Assembly: GCA_014706295.1 (NCBI GenBank)
Contig: JACSVZ010000001.1
Span: 118,324,763-118,388,762, forward strand
Origin: Lycocorax pyrrhopterus obiensis
Lineage: Eukaryota > Chordata > Aves > Passeriformes > Paradisaeidae
Length of the DNA: 64,000 nucleotides
Direction: 5' to 3'
Shown here in pieces: positions 1 through 14,300 of this stretch. The notes under the pieces are model-generated. The model saw only the letters and a list, made by a program, of their open reading frames with translations. It was not told the DNA's origin and did no database searches. How positions within the stretch are numbered: the first letter of the stretch is position 1; the number at the start of each line of letters is the position of its first letter. The position numbers were made by a program, and so were the translations under genes.

Positions 1-212
1 GCCTCAGGCTGGGCCAGGGGAGGGGCAGGGTGGACAGCAGCAGGAATTTCTCCATGGAAAGGGTGCTCAGGCATTGGCAGGGGCTGCCCAGGGAGGTTTG
101 GAGTCCCCATCCCTGGAGGTGTCCAAGGAAGGGCTGGATGTGGCACTCAGTGCTCTGGGCTGGGGACAAGGTGGGGATGAGGCACAGCTTGGACTCGGTG
201 GTCTGGGAGGGC
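1..212 (+). mobile_element. CR1 LINE fragment, sense, cut by window edge
   Basis: Typical CR1 text: CTCAGGCATTGGCAGGGGCT then GCCCAGGGAGGTTTGGAGTC, followed by CCATCCCTGGAGGTGTCCAA. It stops without the usual 3' octamer repeats. Closely resembles the copies at 5486 and 60528. Confidence 0.85.
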
Positions 213-2599
213 TTGTTCCTCCTGCAGGTTGCCCTCCTGCCCTTCAGCCCCAGGAGGGACCCTCCTGGCCCCGCACACCCCGCTGGACCTGACCCGGTGC
301 TGCAATGTGCTGCCAGCTCATTTCCTGTCCAGCCCAAATTCAGAATAGCTCAAAGAAGAGAATTAATTCCTGTTTAACAAGCTGTCAGCTTCCACCTTCA
401 TTAGTGACAGAAAGAGCTCACAGCCATCAAAAGCCCAAAGAAATTCTGTCAGTCACCTCCTGGGGCAGTCAGAGTTTCTTCAAGAGATGGCAGCTGTGCC
501 TCTGGACCACCCTGGCACATTTTCACCTTGCTCACAAGAGCAGCAGGATTGCAGGAGGACCTGGAACCTTCCCTGGATGCCCATATTTCCATTTATCAGA
601 GATTGGTGTTCTCAGTCAGTGGCAGCTTTCTGGAACCTTCCCTTTCAACAAAGTTTAGCCCGTGCTTTTGAATGATTCTTTTTCATATATATACTTCGAA
701 TAAAACATTCATTCCCTCTCCTTTTTGGATGGAATTCCTACTTTTTAAACACATTTTTCTATTGATTGAAGTTTCTCCTGTCTGGCATTCTCCAGCAGTA
801 CCAAATGGAAGATACAGTGAAAAATGTTAACAGAGTCTCACTCCAGATATTTCAATGGAGATCACAGTTTGAATGCATCCACTAAATTCTGCCCTGTGAT
901 AGCTTTCCTGGGAAATCCACGGTGTATTTATGGCGTGTGCCATTTTGTGGATACACATATTGCAGTGTCTTTATCAGTTCCGTGGTGTTTGAATTAAATT
1001 TCACTGGAGCTACCACCATCTCTGGGAAAATAAAAGGTCACCCAATTAAAAAAAGACAGGGGCAAGTTTCAGATTGGGAGCTCAGCAGGAGATAAAAATC
1101 TTGTTTTCCTGAGTGGATTAGTCCAGGAAGCTGGGCCCTGGATGCTATGCTATGAGTGGGTCAGAAAAGGGGATCTGTCAGAAAATAGAGTGATTCTGCC
1201 CAGACAACCTTTTCTGCACCTGAGTGAAAGCTGCAGCACTCAGTGCAGGGAATATCTCAGCTCCTCAGGATTTATTAGGAAGCATCCTCCTGCTGCCTTG
1301 GTGTCTCCCTGGCTGCATATTTACTCACCTGGCTGGGTAAGGATGGCATTATTTATATTTGCAAAACCCCCCTTTGATTTTTCTCCAGGAGAGTTAACAG
1401 CCCTGACAAGACTTTCCAGCTGCGCCATGGCTTCATAGGTGGGGAAAAGCCCATTCCAGCATTTCCTGCCTCCTTTGCATTTTAAACAGCATTGCTGGGG
1501 AGGAGGTGCATTAAAACCTCTGTCAGACTGGGGTGTGAATCTGAATAACTCACAATAGTTAGATGTAAGCAGTCCCAAGCCTATGGAGAAGAGTGGAAAT
1601 CAAGCTTTATAAAACCCCTAATGCCTTGCCTCCTTTAACATAATACCTTTTATCTTTGTTGTTGTGTTCCTTTTATTTTTTACTTAATGGGGGCCCTATT
1701 TACTTTTTGTAAGTCTACTACTTTAAAATAAAGTTATATAATACATATAGTCCATGCTCCATAAATCCAAATGCTGGAACATGAAAATAGTTTTTAGAAC
1801 AACATTAAGGAAGATCTGTCTTTTTTATGGGTACCAAAGGCACCACAGTGACGTTTTTAGGTGATGCACCATAAGTTTGCCTGTGCAGCAGACCCCAGGG
1901 AAATTATGATAACAATAAAGCACGTATTTAAAGAAAGATTTTTAAGATTTTTTTAAACTGCGTTGCGAAAAAGAGATAGAGTAATTGTATAATTACTGTT
2001 TTACTTTGGTTTTTGGGTGGGGTTTTTTCTAGAGGACTTCAACTCAGGCTTTTATGGGAGTGATTTGCCAGAGACAGATTATTCTGGGAACATTTTATAG
2101 CACAGAACCATCTTTTTGTGGGATAATCAGGTAGGCAGAGATCCACACAGCGAAAACTGCCCTTGCCCCTAGTTGCTGGAAATGGTCCCTGTAATTACTT
2201 GCAGGCACAGAGGCTGATCAAAACCGGGGCCTTAATGCCTTGAATAATTTATTGCAGATGGGATTGGGTAGTTTGCAAGTTGTAAAGCATCCTAAAATCC
2301 AAGGCATTTCCTATATCCACGTGGACAGTGGTCAGTATGGGCCAGCTTGGGGTGTAAAAGCGATTTCAGTGGTGAAGAGGCAAAAGGGCTTTTTGCTGTT
2401 TGTATCAGCACTGGATACCCACAGCATTTATCCTGGCAGTACTGGTGACATCAGTGAACATTACCGGAGTCTGAACATTCCCTGGAGAGCACGTGGAGCT
2501 TCCCCAGCACTCCTGGCAGTCCTAAATGGGGCATTTCACACCCTCAGGGCAGGGGATTCACTCACAGGCTGCACTCGACACTCTTGGAGGGCTTTTCTT

Positions 2600-2662
2600 A
2601 TGGATTCTGTGGGAATCTTAAATTCCCTTCCAACCCAAACCACTCTGTGGGTCTATGAATAG
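2600..2662 (+). mobile_element. CR1 3'-end fragment, sense
   Basis: CCCTTCCAACCCAAACCACT near 2627 is the CR1 3' terminal motif. Only the end is recognisable and the upstream limit is uncertain. Confidence 0.55.
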
Positions 2663-2696
2663 GAAAATTAAAAGGAAGAGGGGAAAAAGAGAAAGA

Positions 2697-2780
2697 GAAG
2701 GTGTCCCTGCCCATGGCAGGGGATTGGATGAGCTTTAAGGTCCTTCCCACCCAGACTATTCCGTGATTCCGTGGAATTGC
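2697..2780 (+). mobile_element. CR1 3'-end fragment, sense
   Basis: GGTGTCCCTGCCCATGGCAG is followed by GATGAGCTTTAAGGTCCTTC and a degenerate ATTCCGTGATTCCG tail, as at CR1 3' ends. Confidence 0.8.
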
Positions 2781-4221
2781 ATTATTTCAGCCAGAACCCC
2801 CTTCCCAAACCGTGGGGCTCTGTCCCAGAAAAGCTCCCTGGCTGTTCATAGGATCACTGAGGCTGGGGGGGACTCGGGAGCTCAGGATAATTCTGACTGT
2901 CACTTCGCAGCAGGCTGGAGCTTCATTATGATCCTCTGGATCAGGTTTTCACCAAAATGGTTCTATTTTTATGAAACCCTTCTATTGGGCGCTGTAATCA
3001 CCTCCCCATGGAGCAGAGCTCGTCCCTCTGCCTGTCTCCCCACCTCCCGGAGCTCCACAGTGACTTCTAATGCTTAAAAGTCAGCAGAAGACAGAGTGTC
3101 CAACGCTGTGCAGGGCAGGGGGCCCAGCAGGGGCTGGGCTGTGTCCCAGCCTCCGCAGCACAAGGTGCGCTTTGCTGGCTGGGGAAATCTGTGATTAATC
3201 ACCACCAAGCCTCAATAATGCAAAGGAAGCACTTTCATAACAGAAGTCCCCACACCAAGAAAAACTTCATTTCTTTAAAAAAGAATAAATCTTTAAGTGA
3301 TTTAATCTTTAAAACCCCATTGCTGCTCGCAGATGATTTAGATATAAGGAACATCTCCAGCACATGCATGATTCAAATACTCTTTTCAAATAAAGTCTTT
3401 TGATGAAATAAGGGAATTAAACATCAAACCCAACATCTCCCAATTGCCAAAGAGTCCTTGGTGTGACAGCTGGTCAGCTGAGCAGCAGAGAGCTGACAGC
3501 TCCATCACTCAATTCATTATCCAAATGTTTCAGAACACTAGGTGATTTTATTAAACCAGTGATGTCTAAGAGGTGTTAAGAAAACCAGCAGAAAATGTTC
3601 CCTAAAAGCAAAAAAGAAAACACCAGAAATGTGTTTGGCACTCTGGATGGAGCCAGACAGCCTCTAGCTGAGCTGTGCTGCTTTTCATCCTAGTGCCACA
3701 ATATAATTTCATGTGCTAAGGAAAAAACAGTCTCACTGGTAGAACATCAAAGGAAGCCCAGGCCATGCTGTGTTTTAAATAAAAGGACAAACCATTGGTT
3801 TCCCCATGTCCTTTTCCTCTTTGCTGGAAGGCTACATCAGCAATACTCCAATGGTTTGAAATGTGGAAAACAATTTTTTTTCTTTTTTGCAAATTCCACT
3901 GGTTTTAGGATGGTTCTCACATCTCTCCATTTTCAGTGGGGGAAAAAAAGAGGGAGAAAATGAATTAATTTATGTTTGCATTGCTATTGTACAACCCTCC
4001 TGGTTTTTAATGTTTAATTTGACGAATGTCATGGGGAAGGTTGGGTAAAGTCCATGTCACAATTTCCCAAGTTCATTTGGGTTTAGGTAGGGCATGTGGC
4101 AACATTCCTTCCAGGGCAGGAGCAGCATGGAATTCATTTTTACATCCTGGTGTAAAAAATGCACAACCTCCACACTAAAAATATTTGTGAACATGGGGCT
4201 TTCAGAGAAAGAGAGTAATTT

Positions 4222-4247
4222 CTTTTATTTGTTTATTTATTTATTTA
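4222..4247. repeat. (TTTA)n-like microsatellite
   Basis: About six TTTA/TTTG units in intron 1. Confidence 0.75.
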
Positions 4248-5485
4248 GATTTCCAAAAAATGCCTTGAACAAGGAAGCTGTCCATCAGGTCATTTCCACT
4301 GGCCATTTTACAAATCACACCTCGTGATTTATCCTTCCCACTGGTCTTGCAGGGAGCTGGGAATTCTCAACAGCATTCCTGGGCACCTATTCCTAAAAGC
4401 TTGTCCAGCAGTGTTTGCTGCCTCTGAGTCCTGCAGCAATTCCTGCACTAATGAGAAGCTGCATTTTCTTTTAGCAGCTCAGCTAAAAAAAGCTTTGCTT
4501 TTCTGCTGGTTTTCCCCCCAGACTCGTCCAATCCGTGCCATCTGGGCTCCTTTCCTGTTTAAAAGGGGCCTCGTTGCCACAAAAGGAGATTTTAGAGATC
4601 TCCGCCCCTTTGAAAAGATCCCAGTCATGCTCCAGGAGCTCACCAGAAAACACCTGCACAAATAAACAGTTGATTGGGGCAACAGGAGTTTGTCAGTCAG
4701 AAACTTTTTAATGATCTTTTTAATTTTCTCCTGCTCTTCACTTCTTGCCAGCTCTCACACATTGATCGAAATGTGTTAAGGACCAACAGCGATTTCTTGT
4801 ATTAATAAGCTAACTCAGCTCCCTGCTGCAGCTTTATTGAACAAAAATGAGTTCTAAATGCCTAATAATGTACTTTTACTGCCTTTTCTAGAATTCAGAC
4901 CTTCAGTCTACCTCTGCTCACACTTTTGGGGAAGAAATTTCCCTGATATCCAACCTATCCCTCTGCAGGTCTTCCTGCCCTCCAGCAGATCAATGCTCCC
5001 ACCCAGCTGGTGTCATCTGTGAATTAAAGGGTGCCCTCACTTCCCTTCTCTGAAACAATGTAGTATTTCAATGATGGCATTTGCTACGGTGGATATGAAG
5101 GCAAAGGTTTGTCTCAGGAAATACTCCATATTTTGTGCAAGGCAGATGTAATAATCATTAGGGAGCAGAGGAGAAGCAGAATGAAGTTTTACAAGATATC
5201 CACACAGAGAGAAGTGTGAGATTTCACACTCCCATGTTCTAACTCTTTTATTTAAAGAAGCTTAGTGTTTGTTCTGCTCTCAAACCCACTTAGCTGATTT
5301 CTATTTAATGCTCCCTTAAACCCCAGGTGGTTTGCTGTACAGGTTTCACTGAGCAAGAGGCTTTTGATGCTGCACAGAGCTCAAGCTGGCTCCCTTCCCC
5401 TCAGGAAAAACAGTGTTTCAGAATGTTCCTGGGCTAGGAAGGAGTGCAGATCTCCTCTGTGGGGGCTGGGTTCATAAGAAAAAGG

Positions 5486-5648
5486 GTTCTTGGGAGGTTT
5501 GGAGTCCCCATCCCTGGAGATGTCCAAGGAAGGCCTGGACATGGCACTCAGTGCTCTGGGCTGGGGACAGGGTGGGCATCGGTCATAGATTGGACTCGGT
5601 GATCCTGGAGGGATTTTCCAGCCTCAGTGATCCTGGGATTCTCTGATA
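5486..5648 (+). mobile_element. CR1 LINE fragment, sense
   Basis: GGAGTCCCCATCCCTGGAGA through CACTCAGTGCTCTGGGCTGG to a GATCCTGGGATTCTCTGAT tail. Same subfamily as the copy at the left edge. Confidence 0.85.
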
Positions 5649-7035
5649 ATGAAATGAGCACTGCTTCAGTGGCCCTCAGCCTTTTCCAAGCCAGCTGGAA
5701 GTGCGCTGTGGGAAATGACACATTCCCTCTGCTACTGACCTCCACCTGCTCTCCCCGTTCCCCGCCTGCCCCTGGATTTCCCCAGCATTCCTGTTAACAG
5801 GGGCCAGAGCAGGAGTGCTGGGGCCAGCCCAAAGGCCAGGGGAGTTCATGGAATACCTTTCTATATCGGATCAAACCACACCTGCAGCCCCAGACAGCTC
5901 CAGGGAGAGCCGTGCACTCCCCTCCCAGGCATTCCAGCCAGGGATGGGGGCCTGGGGGCTGCAGGGCTTTTATGGCTGCTGGACACTGTGGGGTGGGGTA
6001 GGGAAGGGCCCTGGCAGCTGCAGCCTCACACCAAGCTTAGGCCGCCACCAAATTTGGCGGTGACACTTCTGAATCCATAGGTTCCTTCAATCAGCAGCTC
6101 ATTGATGAGCACTGAGACACAGAGAAATGGAGAGCTGAAAAGCTTCTTGAGAGGTTGGATGGCCAGTTCTTCCTAATTCTCATGGGAACCAGATATCCAA
6201 AACCTGTTGCCAAGGTGGCTTTAAAAATTGAAGATGTTATGATTAAATAAATAAAAAAATCAAATACCAGGATTGGGTGATTTTGTTCCGGCATCCGATT
6301 TTACAGCAGGTTCTGATTGCTCCGGGAAGTGGTTGAACGATTGTATGGAGACATAAAAGAGTGGCAGGAGACCACAGCAGAGGTCCTGCAGGAGATAAAT
6401 GGGATGTAGGCAGCGGATGATCCTCAGCTGAGCACAAGCTGCAGGGTAAAACATAAGCTTCAATCAACTCTTGCAAATAATTTGAGCCCAATGCCATAAG
6501 TGCCTTAAATTAAATCCCCCTCAACAGCAGCCAATCTAAATCATTAGACATATGTCACGTACTGAGCCACAATCACCCGAAGAGCCGTGTACACAGCATT
6601 TCATTTACATAGGGAATGTATTGCCCTGGTTAATTTGACCATTTTTCAGTGTTCTGTGTCTCAGAAAACACAGAGTGAGAGCAAGGCTGGTGTTGTCACT
6701 GAGTGCACAGAATTCTGTCTGTGCTGTGACACGCAACTGTGCAACGAGCTTCCCTGCCCCACAGGAGCATCCCCCTCTTGTCTGAGCTCCCTGGCCAGGA
6801 TTTATTGCTGCACTAGGATTTTGGGAAGTTTCAGGGCGGGCAGGAGCATCGGAGGATCTACAGTGACCTCCCAGCATAAACAAGCAGCTGAATTTCATGC
6901 CCTTACCCCAAAAGTGAGCCCAGTCAGTTCTGCCTGACTGTGGCCCAAATTTCAGGGTGGATTTGAGTTGCTGGCAGCCTGGTGAGGAGCAGCATTGCTG
7001 GATTTGGGGTTTAAAACTGGACCTGGTTTTGAAAA

Positions 7036-7054
7036 AACAAACAAACAAACAAAC
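7036..7054. repeat. (AAAC)n microsatellite
   Basis: About four and a half AAAC units in intron 1. Confidence 0.85.
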
Positions 7055-7256
7055 CCTTTTTACATGTTAGGGGAAATAATACCCAGAGACAACTCTGTGT
7101 TCTTTGTGCTTCCTGTTTAGCTCTGGATTTATGGGAGCCTACACAATAATGCTAAAAATGTGTGTGGGGTTGATTTTCAGGGAAAGATTGGCCTCGGTGC
7201 CACTTTGAACAGACTTAAAATCCAGTTCCCCGAAAGTGTAAACCTGATCAAATGTG

Positions 7257-7300
7257 GAATCACAGGATCATGGAATACCCTGAGTGGGAAATCTCACACA
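7257..7300 (-). mobile_element. CR1 3'-end remnant, antisense
   Basis: AATCACAGGATCATGGAATA then CCCTGAGTGGG is the reverse complement of a CR1 3' end. Very short, so the call is tentative. Confidence 0.5.
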
Positions 7301-7902
7301 CACACAGAGGAAAACTGAGCAAGGAAAAATATCAAGTGTCTCCTTCAGCTGAATTTTTAATTTTGTTTTGAAATTTAAGTTGTTCAGACAGGAGATTGGT
7401 AGTAACACGTTGGCCATCATTTGTTTCATCAATTATGGAAATACTTAATTGAATTGAAGCCATCTTTACACACTGTACTAATTACAGTTTCCTCTTCATG
7501 GCAAGGTTATTTCATGGACTTTTGATGGAAATTTCTTTCTTACAATGAAGCTATAAGGCTAAAAAAACTCCATAATATTTATGCCCAGTAGCATCAGCTT
7601 TCACCTTTTAAGAATATGAGTAACAATTTAGTAACTCAGATATTCACCTCGTGGAGCCTGGAAATGTTGCATCCAGTTTTTCAGATAATTGTCTTTTTCT
7701 TTATTTTATTTTTTAATTAATTGTTTAAATACTGTTTTAACCCCTGGGTAAAATTATCCAGGATCAAATTTTCCTGCCTTTTTTTTCCAAAGTACATATC
7801 TAACTTCCCTATCAATAAGTGTAATAATTACAACTAAGAATACCTTTTACGTAACGAATGTAATAACTATAAGTGCCACCTCTATTTAGCATCAGTAATT
7901 CC

Positions 7903-7945
7903 TGCTGAAGCTGTTCCCAGTGAAGCTGTTCCCAGTGAAGCTGTT
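7903..7945. repeat. 15-bp tandem repeat, about 3 copies
   Basis: Units on the pattern AGTGAAGCTGTTCCC repeat with minor changes at the ends of the array. Confidence 0.88.
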
Positions 7946-8154
7946 GCAGTGGAATGTCTCAATCTGAGTGTGATTCCTGGTGAAGGACAGTTCTGTGTAC
8001 ACACACACGGTGCAAATGTCGAACATTTCGCGGTTGGGATTTATCTGCATATAACATTGCTGCCTCAGGCATCCCCAAATTTGCCTGCGCAGTATGAAAG
8101 TGTCTCTGCTAAAAGATCCCACTTTTTACAGCTCCCCTGAGTGATTTGAGCAGG

Positions 8155-8318
8155 AGCCTCTCGAAGCCCTGGCACAGGGTGCCCAGAGAAGCTGTGGCTG
8201 CTCCTGGATCCCTGGAGGTGCCCAAGGCCAGGCTGGACATTGGGGCTTGGAGCAGCCTGGGGTAGTGGAAGGTGTCCCTGCCCATGGCTGGGGATGGAAT
8301 GGGATTCTCTGATTCTGA
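8155..8318 (+). mobile_element. CR1 LINE fragment, sense
   Basis: CTGGCACAGGGTGCCCAGAG, GATCCCTGGAGGTGCCCAAG and GGTGTCCCTGCCCATGGCTG lead to a GGATTCTCTGATTCTGA tail. Confidence 0.85.
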
Positions 8319-11300
8319 GTTCTTTTCTGAGGGAAGCACTACAAGAAGGAAGTGTTCCTAGAGTTGTTTGGGTTCCCATTCCATATTTCTCTTGGAGTTG
8401 TATAATTTAGCACTTGATGTAAAGTTGTCATCAGGTGCAGCCGTGTTTTGTTTACACTTGGTGCTTTAATATTTGCAAATGTAGACAGTGAATAAGACAT
8501 TTTTCAGACTCAAATGGCCCTCAGTAGATTGAGGAATAGAAATGTTCCAGATTGATAATTACCAAGAAAGCTTTAAACTGCAGGCACCTCCAGTAAGTGT
8601 CTTTTCAAGATCATTACTATGAGGAAATGTGGCAGCTCAAAGCACAGGTGCTGATTAAACATTACTCATAAGACTGGATCTGTGGCAAAATCTGCACCCC
8701 CCGCCCTTAAGAGCATCATCTCAGATGAGCTCCTCAGACATTACACTTCCCAGGACCGAAAATGTACCTTGGTTTTCTTAAAACTGGCTGCTGCCGAGGC
8801 TGCAAGATAAATAATGCCCTGCTTAGGAAAATGGCAGCCCATTTTCTCTGTGTTCCTTCCTGATACCTGAGGGTTTAAGGATGAAACTGCATGAACGCCA
8901 GTTAAAGGGAGGCAGAACAATGCAGCAGCATGGGACAATATGCTGCTGGAAGGTTCAAAGGAAATCCTGAGCAAAACCTGCCCGTTTCCTCATGGCTCCC
9001 AAACCATGGAGTTTCCCACCCCAAATGTGTGTCTGGAGCTTCAGGAGAATCAAAACCATGGATCCAGTGGGAAACCTGGTAACATTTGGGTTTATCTCCT
9101 TCCTCTGTGCCAAGAGAAGCTAAAGGGGGGGAATTTGTTTCTTATAATGAAAATCAATCGAATCACTTATGTCTCTTTGCAGTTTTTATTTTTAAACTTC
9201 AGGTTTATCCCTCCTTAATGCCAGGCCTGGCATGATCTGGGGAGAAGGAAGGATGGGGGCAGTCCCAGGCAAAGTCCTCTCCAGTTTAGCTGAATGATTT
9301 TAAGCCTTTTCTCCAGCGTGAGAGGAGCAACTCCAGCCTCAGAGAAATCTGCCATCAGCAATTGTTGCATTTGGGATGGAAGGCAAAGCCAAAATTCCCC
9401 ATGGCCTCGTGCAGAGGGTGTGACAGCAGGAGCTGCTGTCGTTTGCGATCCTTAATGTTTTAACTCTCGATCAGGACACCATTTTTTGCACGGTTCAAAG
9501 TGCAAAGTGGGCCCAGCAGTTTCCAAATGGGGGATCTGCTGCAGCTCTGGGGCTTCCAGGCATCCCCATGTCCATCATTCCTGGCTGGACAGACAGCTCT
9601 GCCTTCAGGGCAACTGCAGCAGCTGGAATGCCGAAAGAGAACAGCCAAAGACTAAAGTTAGAGCTTAAAATGTCCTCCCTGCCAACTTTGACCTGTGTCC
9701 AGCACCTCCTCTCTGGAAGGGATGTACTTTGGGACAGTCTGTGATCTGATTTTATCCATGCTTTTTCAGGATAAACTCGGATTTCTTCAGCTTTAATAAA
9801 GACCTTATGTTCCTAAGCATCTTAGAGATAATAGCGCTTAATGGGCACTCAGGAAAAGACAGACTGTGTCATTTTTAAAGATATAACCCTGACATTTATG
9901 CACAAAAACACTGTTTGCTAAATGGCGCTCATTTCAAAGCATTGTCTTGGATTTTGAAATGCCTTTCTATTCCTGGCTAACAGCTGGAGAAAAATGGCTC
10001 ATCCTGAAGCAGTTCCATCGCAAATGAAACTCACGCTGCTCTGCAGTGGGGCCATCTTCTCTCCCCTCAGGGCTCCTCTCTGGAGTAACTTCCCAGGGCT
10101 CAGTCGAGTGAATGTTTCTGTTCCCAAGGGTCGGCTGCTGTCAGAGTGCAGAACACCCTGTATTTATTGCTGCTTTCTGTGAATGTCACCTCTTGCAGCA
10201 GAGGACAGTGTAAAGCACTTTTTGCACAGATACCCTCCTGGTTAAACCAGGTGCCTGTGTAAAATCAGGCAGCAAAACCCCTCTGAATTCTATTGTCCTT
10301 GCTGTTGTTTTAGGTGGGGGCTCGAAGGCTTCGTTTGGTTTGAGCTTTCCTCAAGTGTAAGGTACAATCTGCCAAAACTTCTCACTATATTTGTAAGCAA
10401 TTGAATACGTGATAAATGGACTCAGATAAAAGCAGTAAATAAAAATTCCAGCAATGCCTGCAGCTCAGTGCCATCAGTCTGTCGGTCTTCATCCCACCAG
10501 CTTGCTGTCCTCTCTCCTCCTCTGCTTTTTATTTCTGTCAAATTCTTTTCCCTTCCTTTACTCCTCAATATAAGCATTGATTTTTTTTTTTCCTGTGATT
10601 GTTCCTTCCTCTCTGCTTTCCTGTTGCCTCTCCATTTCCAGCAGCACCCTGCAGTCCTGCCCATGATCAGCAATTAAGGTGTCAGGATGTCTGGGTGTCT
10701 CAGAGGGAAATCCTCTGACTCAGACACTGAGGAGAAGCAGATCTGTGAAGCAGGGCTCTGAAAGATTTAAAAAGACAGGAGAAAGTAAGTTTCTTTTCCA
10801 GTGGGACTGTTTAAGTTGTTACAGCATGGTGGGAGGAATGCTCAGCCGTGAGGGAATTTGATCAAACCCTGCTGGAATCGGGAGAAGTGTTTGGAACAGC
10901 CCACAAGCCATGACATAGTGCAGGCAGAGGGAAATATAAAAAAATAAAGGAGCGAGGACACAGTTTTAAAACTTCTACCAAATCGAGAGCTTGCACCTCG
11001 AAAACGATGCTTTAGTTGCTGCCTGGTGTTGCAAGAGATACCTAAATCAGGTCAACCAGATTTTTTCCCTGTTAATAAAAAGGAAAAAGTTCATTAGTTA
11101 GAAATTCTGTGACATCAATCATGCCAATTGTGCCTTTGGGAAATATCTCCACTTGCAAGCTGAAGTGAAATAATTCCCATTGGAAAAGGCAGATCCTTGT
11201 ATCTTAATAAGCTCAACTTTCTCTATCTATACAGACACACAAGTATTTTTATCCCTCTACTTTCCAAAGGATCAAGTCAGGGCTGAATGCACCTTTCTGG

Positions 11301-14300
11301 AGTGCAGATAATTATAAAAAGCTGCCCTGGCTCTCACAGGGGATGTTTTGGGTGGAGAAATGCTGTACCATTTTTATTGAGCCCTTTTTTCTGTCCTCAG
11401 TGCTGGGTGATGGGTTCAGACCCCTCGTGAGGGGCTGCAGCCCTCGGGCAGCCGCAGAGCCTGCCGTGTCTGAGGCCAGAGTGGGATTTGTAGCAGTTTC
11501 ATCACTGGTTGTTAAGCACCAGCCATGCTGCATGAAAAGGGCAGAAAGGCCGAGTCCCCCTGAGAGTTCAGCAGAAAATCAAGCAAATTTTGAGCAGCCT
11601 TGTTACAGCTGGGAGCAAAACCTTCACCAAAGCAGCTGGAATAAAACCACAGAGCTGGATGTTGGATAGGCAGTTTGGAACAGAGGAGATACCCAGCTTG
11701 TCAAATAGGCAGTGACCTTGCTATAAACAAGCCTAGTCTTCTTAAAAAAAATCCCATTTGCTGAGTTTGACACTTGGGGCTCATCCCCTCCCTTGGTCAG
11801 GGTTTGAGTCCTGAGCCTGTCCCAGGTTTCAGCTCCCCACAGCCACTGAAAGGAGAATTAAACCATCAACCCTGACTCAGAGATGACTGAGAATTAAACC
11901 ATCACCCCAACCCCAGAGCCAGCCCTGCATTTATTACATTTTAAAAATTATTCTGTTTGGCTGAAAATTTCTTACAGTCTTGAGAAGCTTTCAATCTACA
12001 GAGACAGGGAGCAAATAGCTGCAGACGTGGTGTGAAGAAGGCAGAAATCCAGGGAGGTTCCAGAGTGGGGTATTTGCCTTTCCGTGCTCACCATCTTTTC
12101 TTCGAGATTCTGATGGCTGAGAACAAGGAGGGGAAAGGGCAGGGAGGGCAAGGGCAGGGGCTTGGAGCTGTGTTTGAGTGCAGCCTAAAAGCAGGAGCCC
12201 ACAGCTGGGTGCTGAGTTACAGAGGGGAAGTGATCCCGGAGCTGGCAGAGGCAGGGCATGGCAGTGACATCTGGCAGGATGGAGCACTGAGGAGGAGAGC
12301 TGGGGGCAGGCTGGCCGGGACCCAGGCTGGCCAGTGCAGGGATGATCGATGCCAAGGTAGGGCCAAGAGGGTGGGAACAGGCTGGAACAGAGCACAATGC
12401 ATGGAAGGCTTCCAAAGCAGCTTTTGAACAGATTGGAGAGGGAATGGCGGTGGGAACGTGGCTCCCAGCTCCGCTGTGTGTAAAATGAGGATGACAACAG
12501 CTCCTCACTCCGAGGGCTGCTGCAGGCTCAGCCCCCCCGTGCACGGAATGCTGATGGGCTCAGGGTGGGTTCTGCCAGCCAAACACGGCCCCAGTTCCAT
12601 GAGAACCTCGGGGAGCAAACCCGCTGCAGCCTGCAGGATGTGCAAATGCAAATTGCAATTACTGCTTGTGACAGGACTGAGGTTGTTCCCCATTCTTCCT
12701 GAGAAACTCTTAATGCTCATCCACGTAACAGAGCCGTGTATGGGTCCTGTCTAAATGAGAGGCAACAGCCAGTTTCTGGATAACCTTACACTGCCAGAGA
12801 GGTAACTTTTCAAAGGAAGGTGCTGCTAAACTGTGAGCAATACCTTCTTTGATTCTCCTCTGGGGAGATGAGCGTGGTGAGTGCACAGGCACTGGCTCCC
12901 AGCTGGACACCACGTGGCACAGGAGAATCTGTCCTTTGCTAAGAGGTAAGGATGGGAAAATTTGCTTGGAGGGGGTTCCCAGCAGCAGATGCTTTCAGTC
13001 CAAGTGGAACTCTGTCAGAGGGAATTATCTGGAGGAAATAATCTTCCTCAGCACTGTTTTGCTGTGCCCTGCTCCTTTTTGAGCCTTCAGCCCCACTGAG
13101 TGTGTGTGATCCAGACCCCCATGGAATCCATATCCCTCTCAAAGAGCTTCATGAATCCCCCACATTAACCTGTCACCAGCAACAGCTTCTCTTTGGGGAA
13201 AGCAGTGGCACAGAGCTCACCGTCATCAGGATTTCAGCTCTCCTTTCCCTTCAGTGACTGACAGGTGGCTTTTAATGAGCTCTCGTGGACCTCCTGGGGC
13301 TCACTGTGGAAGGGAGGGGAGGCTTCTCCGAGCAGGAATCCCTGCAGGAAATGGATGTTCAGATGCTTCTGGAAGCCCTGCTAGCACATCCCCTGCCTGT
13401 GACGGCCCTGGGCTGCCTTTGGGAGCTGTCAGTGGCTCCCAGCTCAGGGATGGAGCAGCATCCCACAGTCCCTGTGCTTCCACATCGCTATTCCATGTGT
13501 TATCCTGTGTCCCTGCACCTCCCCAGCTGCACAGCTGGCACTCAGCCTGGGAAAATTCCTCCTTTGAGCCAGGACAGGCAATCTGGGCATCAGCCCTGTA
13601 GAAACAGGGGTTTATCCTCAACTAGAAAGAGTCATAAACTGTAATATCCCCCTCTGGGAATGGATTCAGCCCTGACCTTTACCGAAACTCCCTCAGTCCC
13701 TGCTGACCCCTTGAAATGGAAATATTTGCTTGCCTGGGAGGGCTGGGGGAGCTTTTCCAGGTGTGCCTGCTGAAGTGTGCTGTGTAGTTGTGACATTTTC
13801 CTTGCTGTGGGCTGTGTTTGTGCTCAGAGAGTGAATGGAGCTGATGCTTTGCCCCGTCTGTCACTTTGACTCACTGACGTGGCACAGCCCCCTTTGGCAG
13901 AGCAGCTGCACCCAGGCTGTCATTCCCTCTTACCTTCCACTGCTAAATTCCAAGGAGGGGCAGATACTGGGTTTTTTACTTCATCCTTGAAGAAATCACG
14001 TTACAAATGAAGTGCTGCAAGTGAAAATTCAGGTCTGCCACTGACCAGGACTCAGCAGCCTTCGGTTTGCTGTGGAGGATTCACTCTCTGACTGAGGGAG
14101 GAGGGAACTGAAAGGGAGGACTCCAAAATTTACAATTTTTCCCACCTAAGTGCTACCAGCAGCCCAACATGAAAGCCAGTGCTTGTTTTCATGCTCAGCA
14201 GTAACAGCTTCATTCCTGGAACATCATTTATATCTTGAGTTAACATCGATTTCTTCTTCCTTCCTTCCCTTGTATAATGCTGTGGTTAATTTGTTTTTAA

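Noticed and set aside
30..377. Open frames over CR1 copies (for example 30-377, 20538-20813, 52427-52960, 55952-56512)
   Set aside because: They translate the noncoding 3' parts of CR1 fragments, not the reverse transcriptase, and have no host-gene features.
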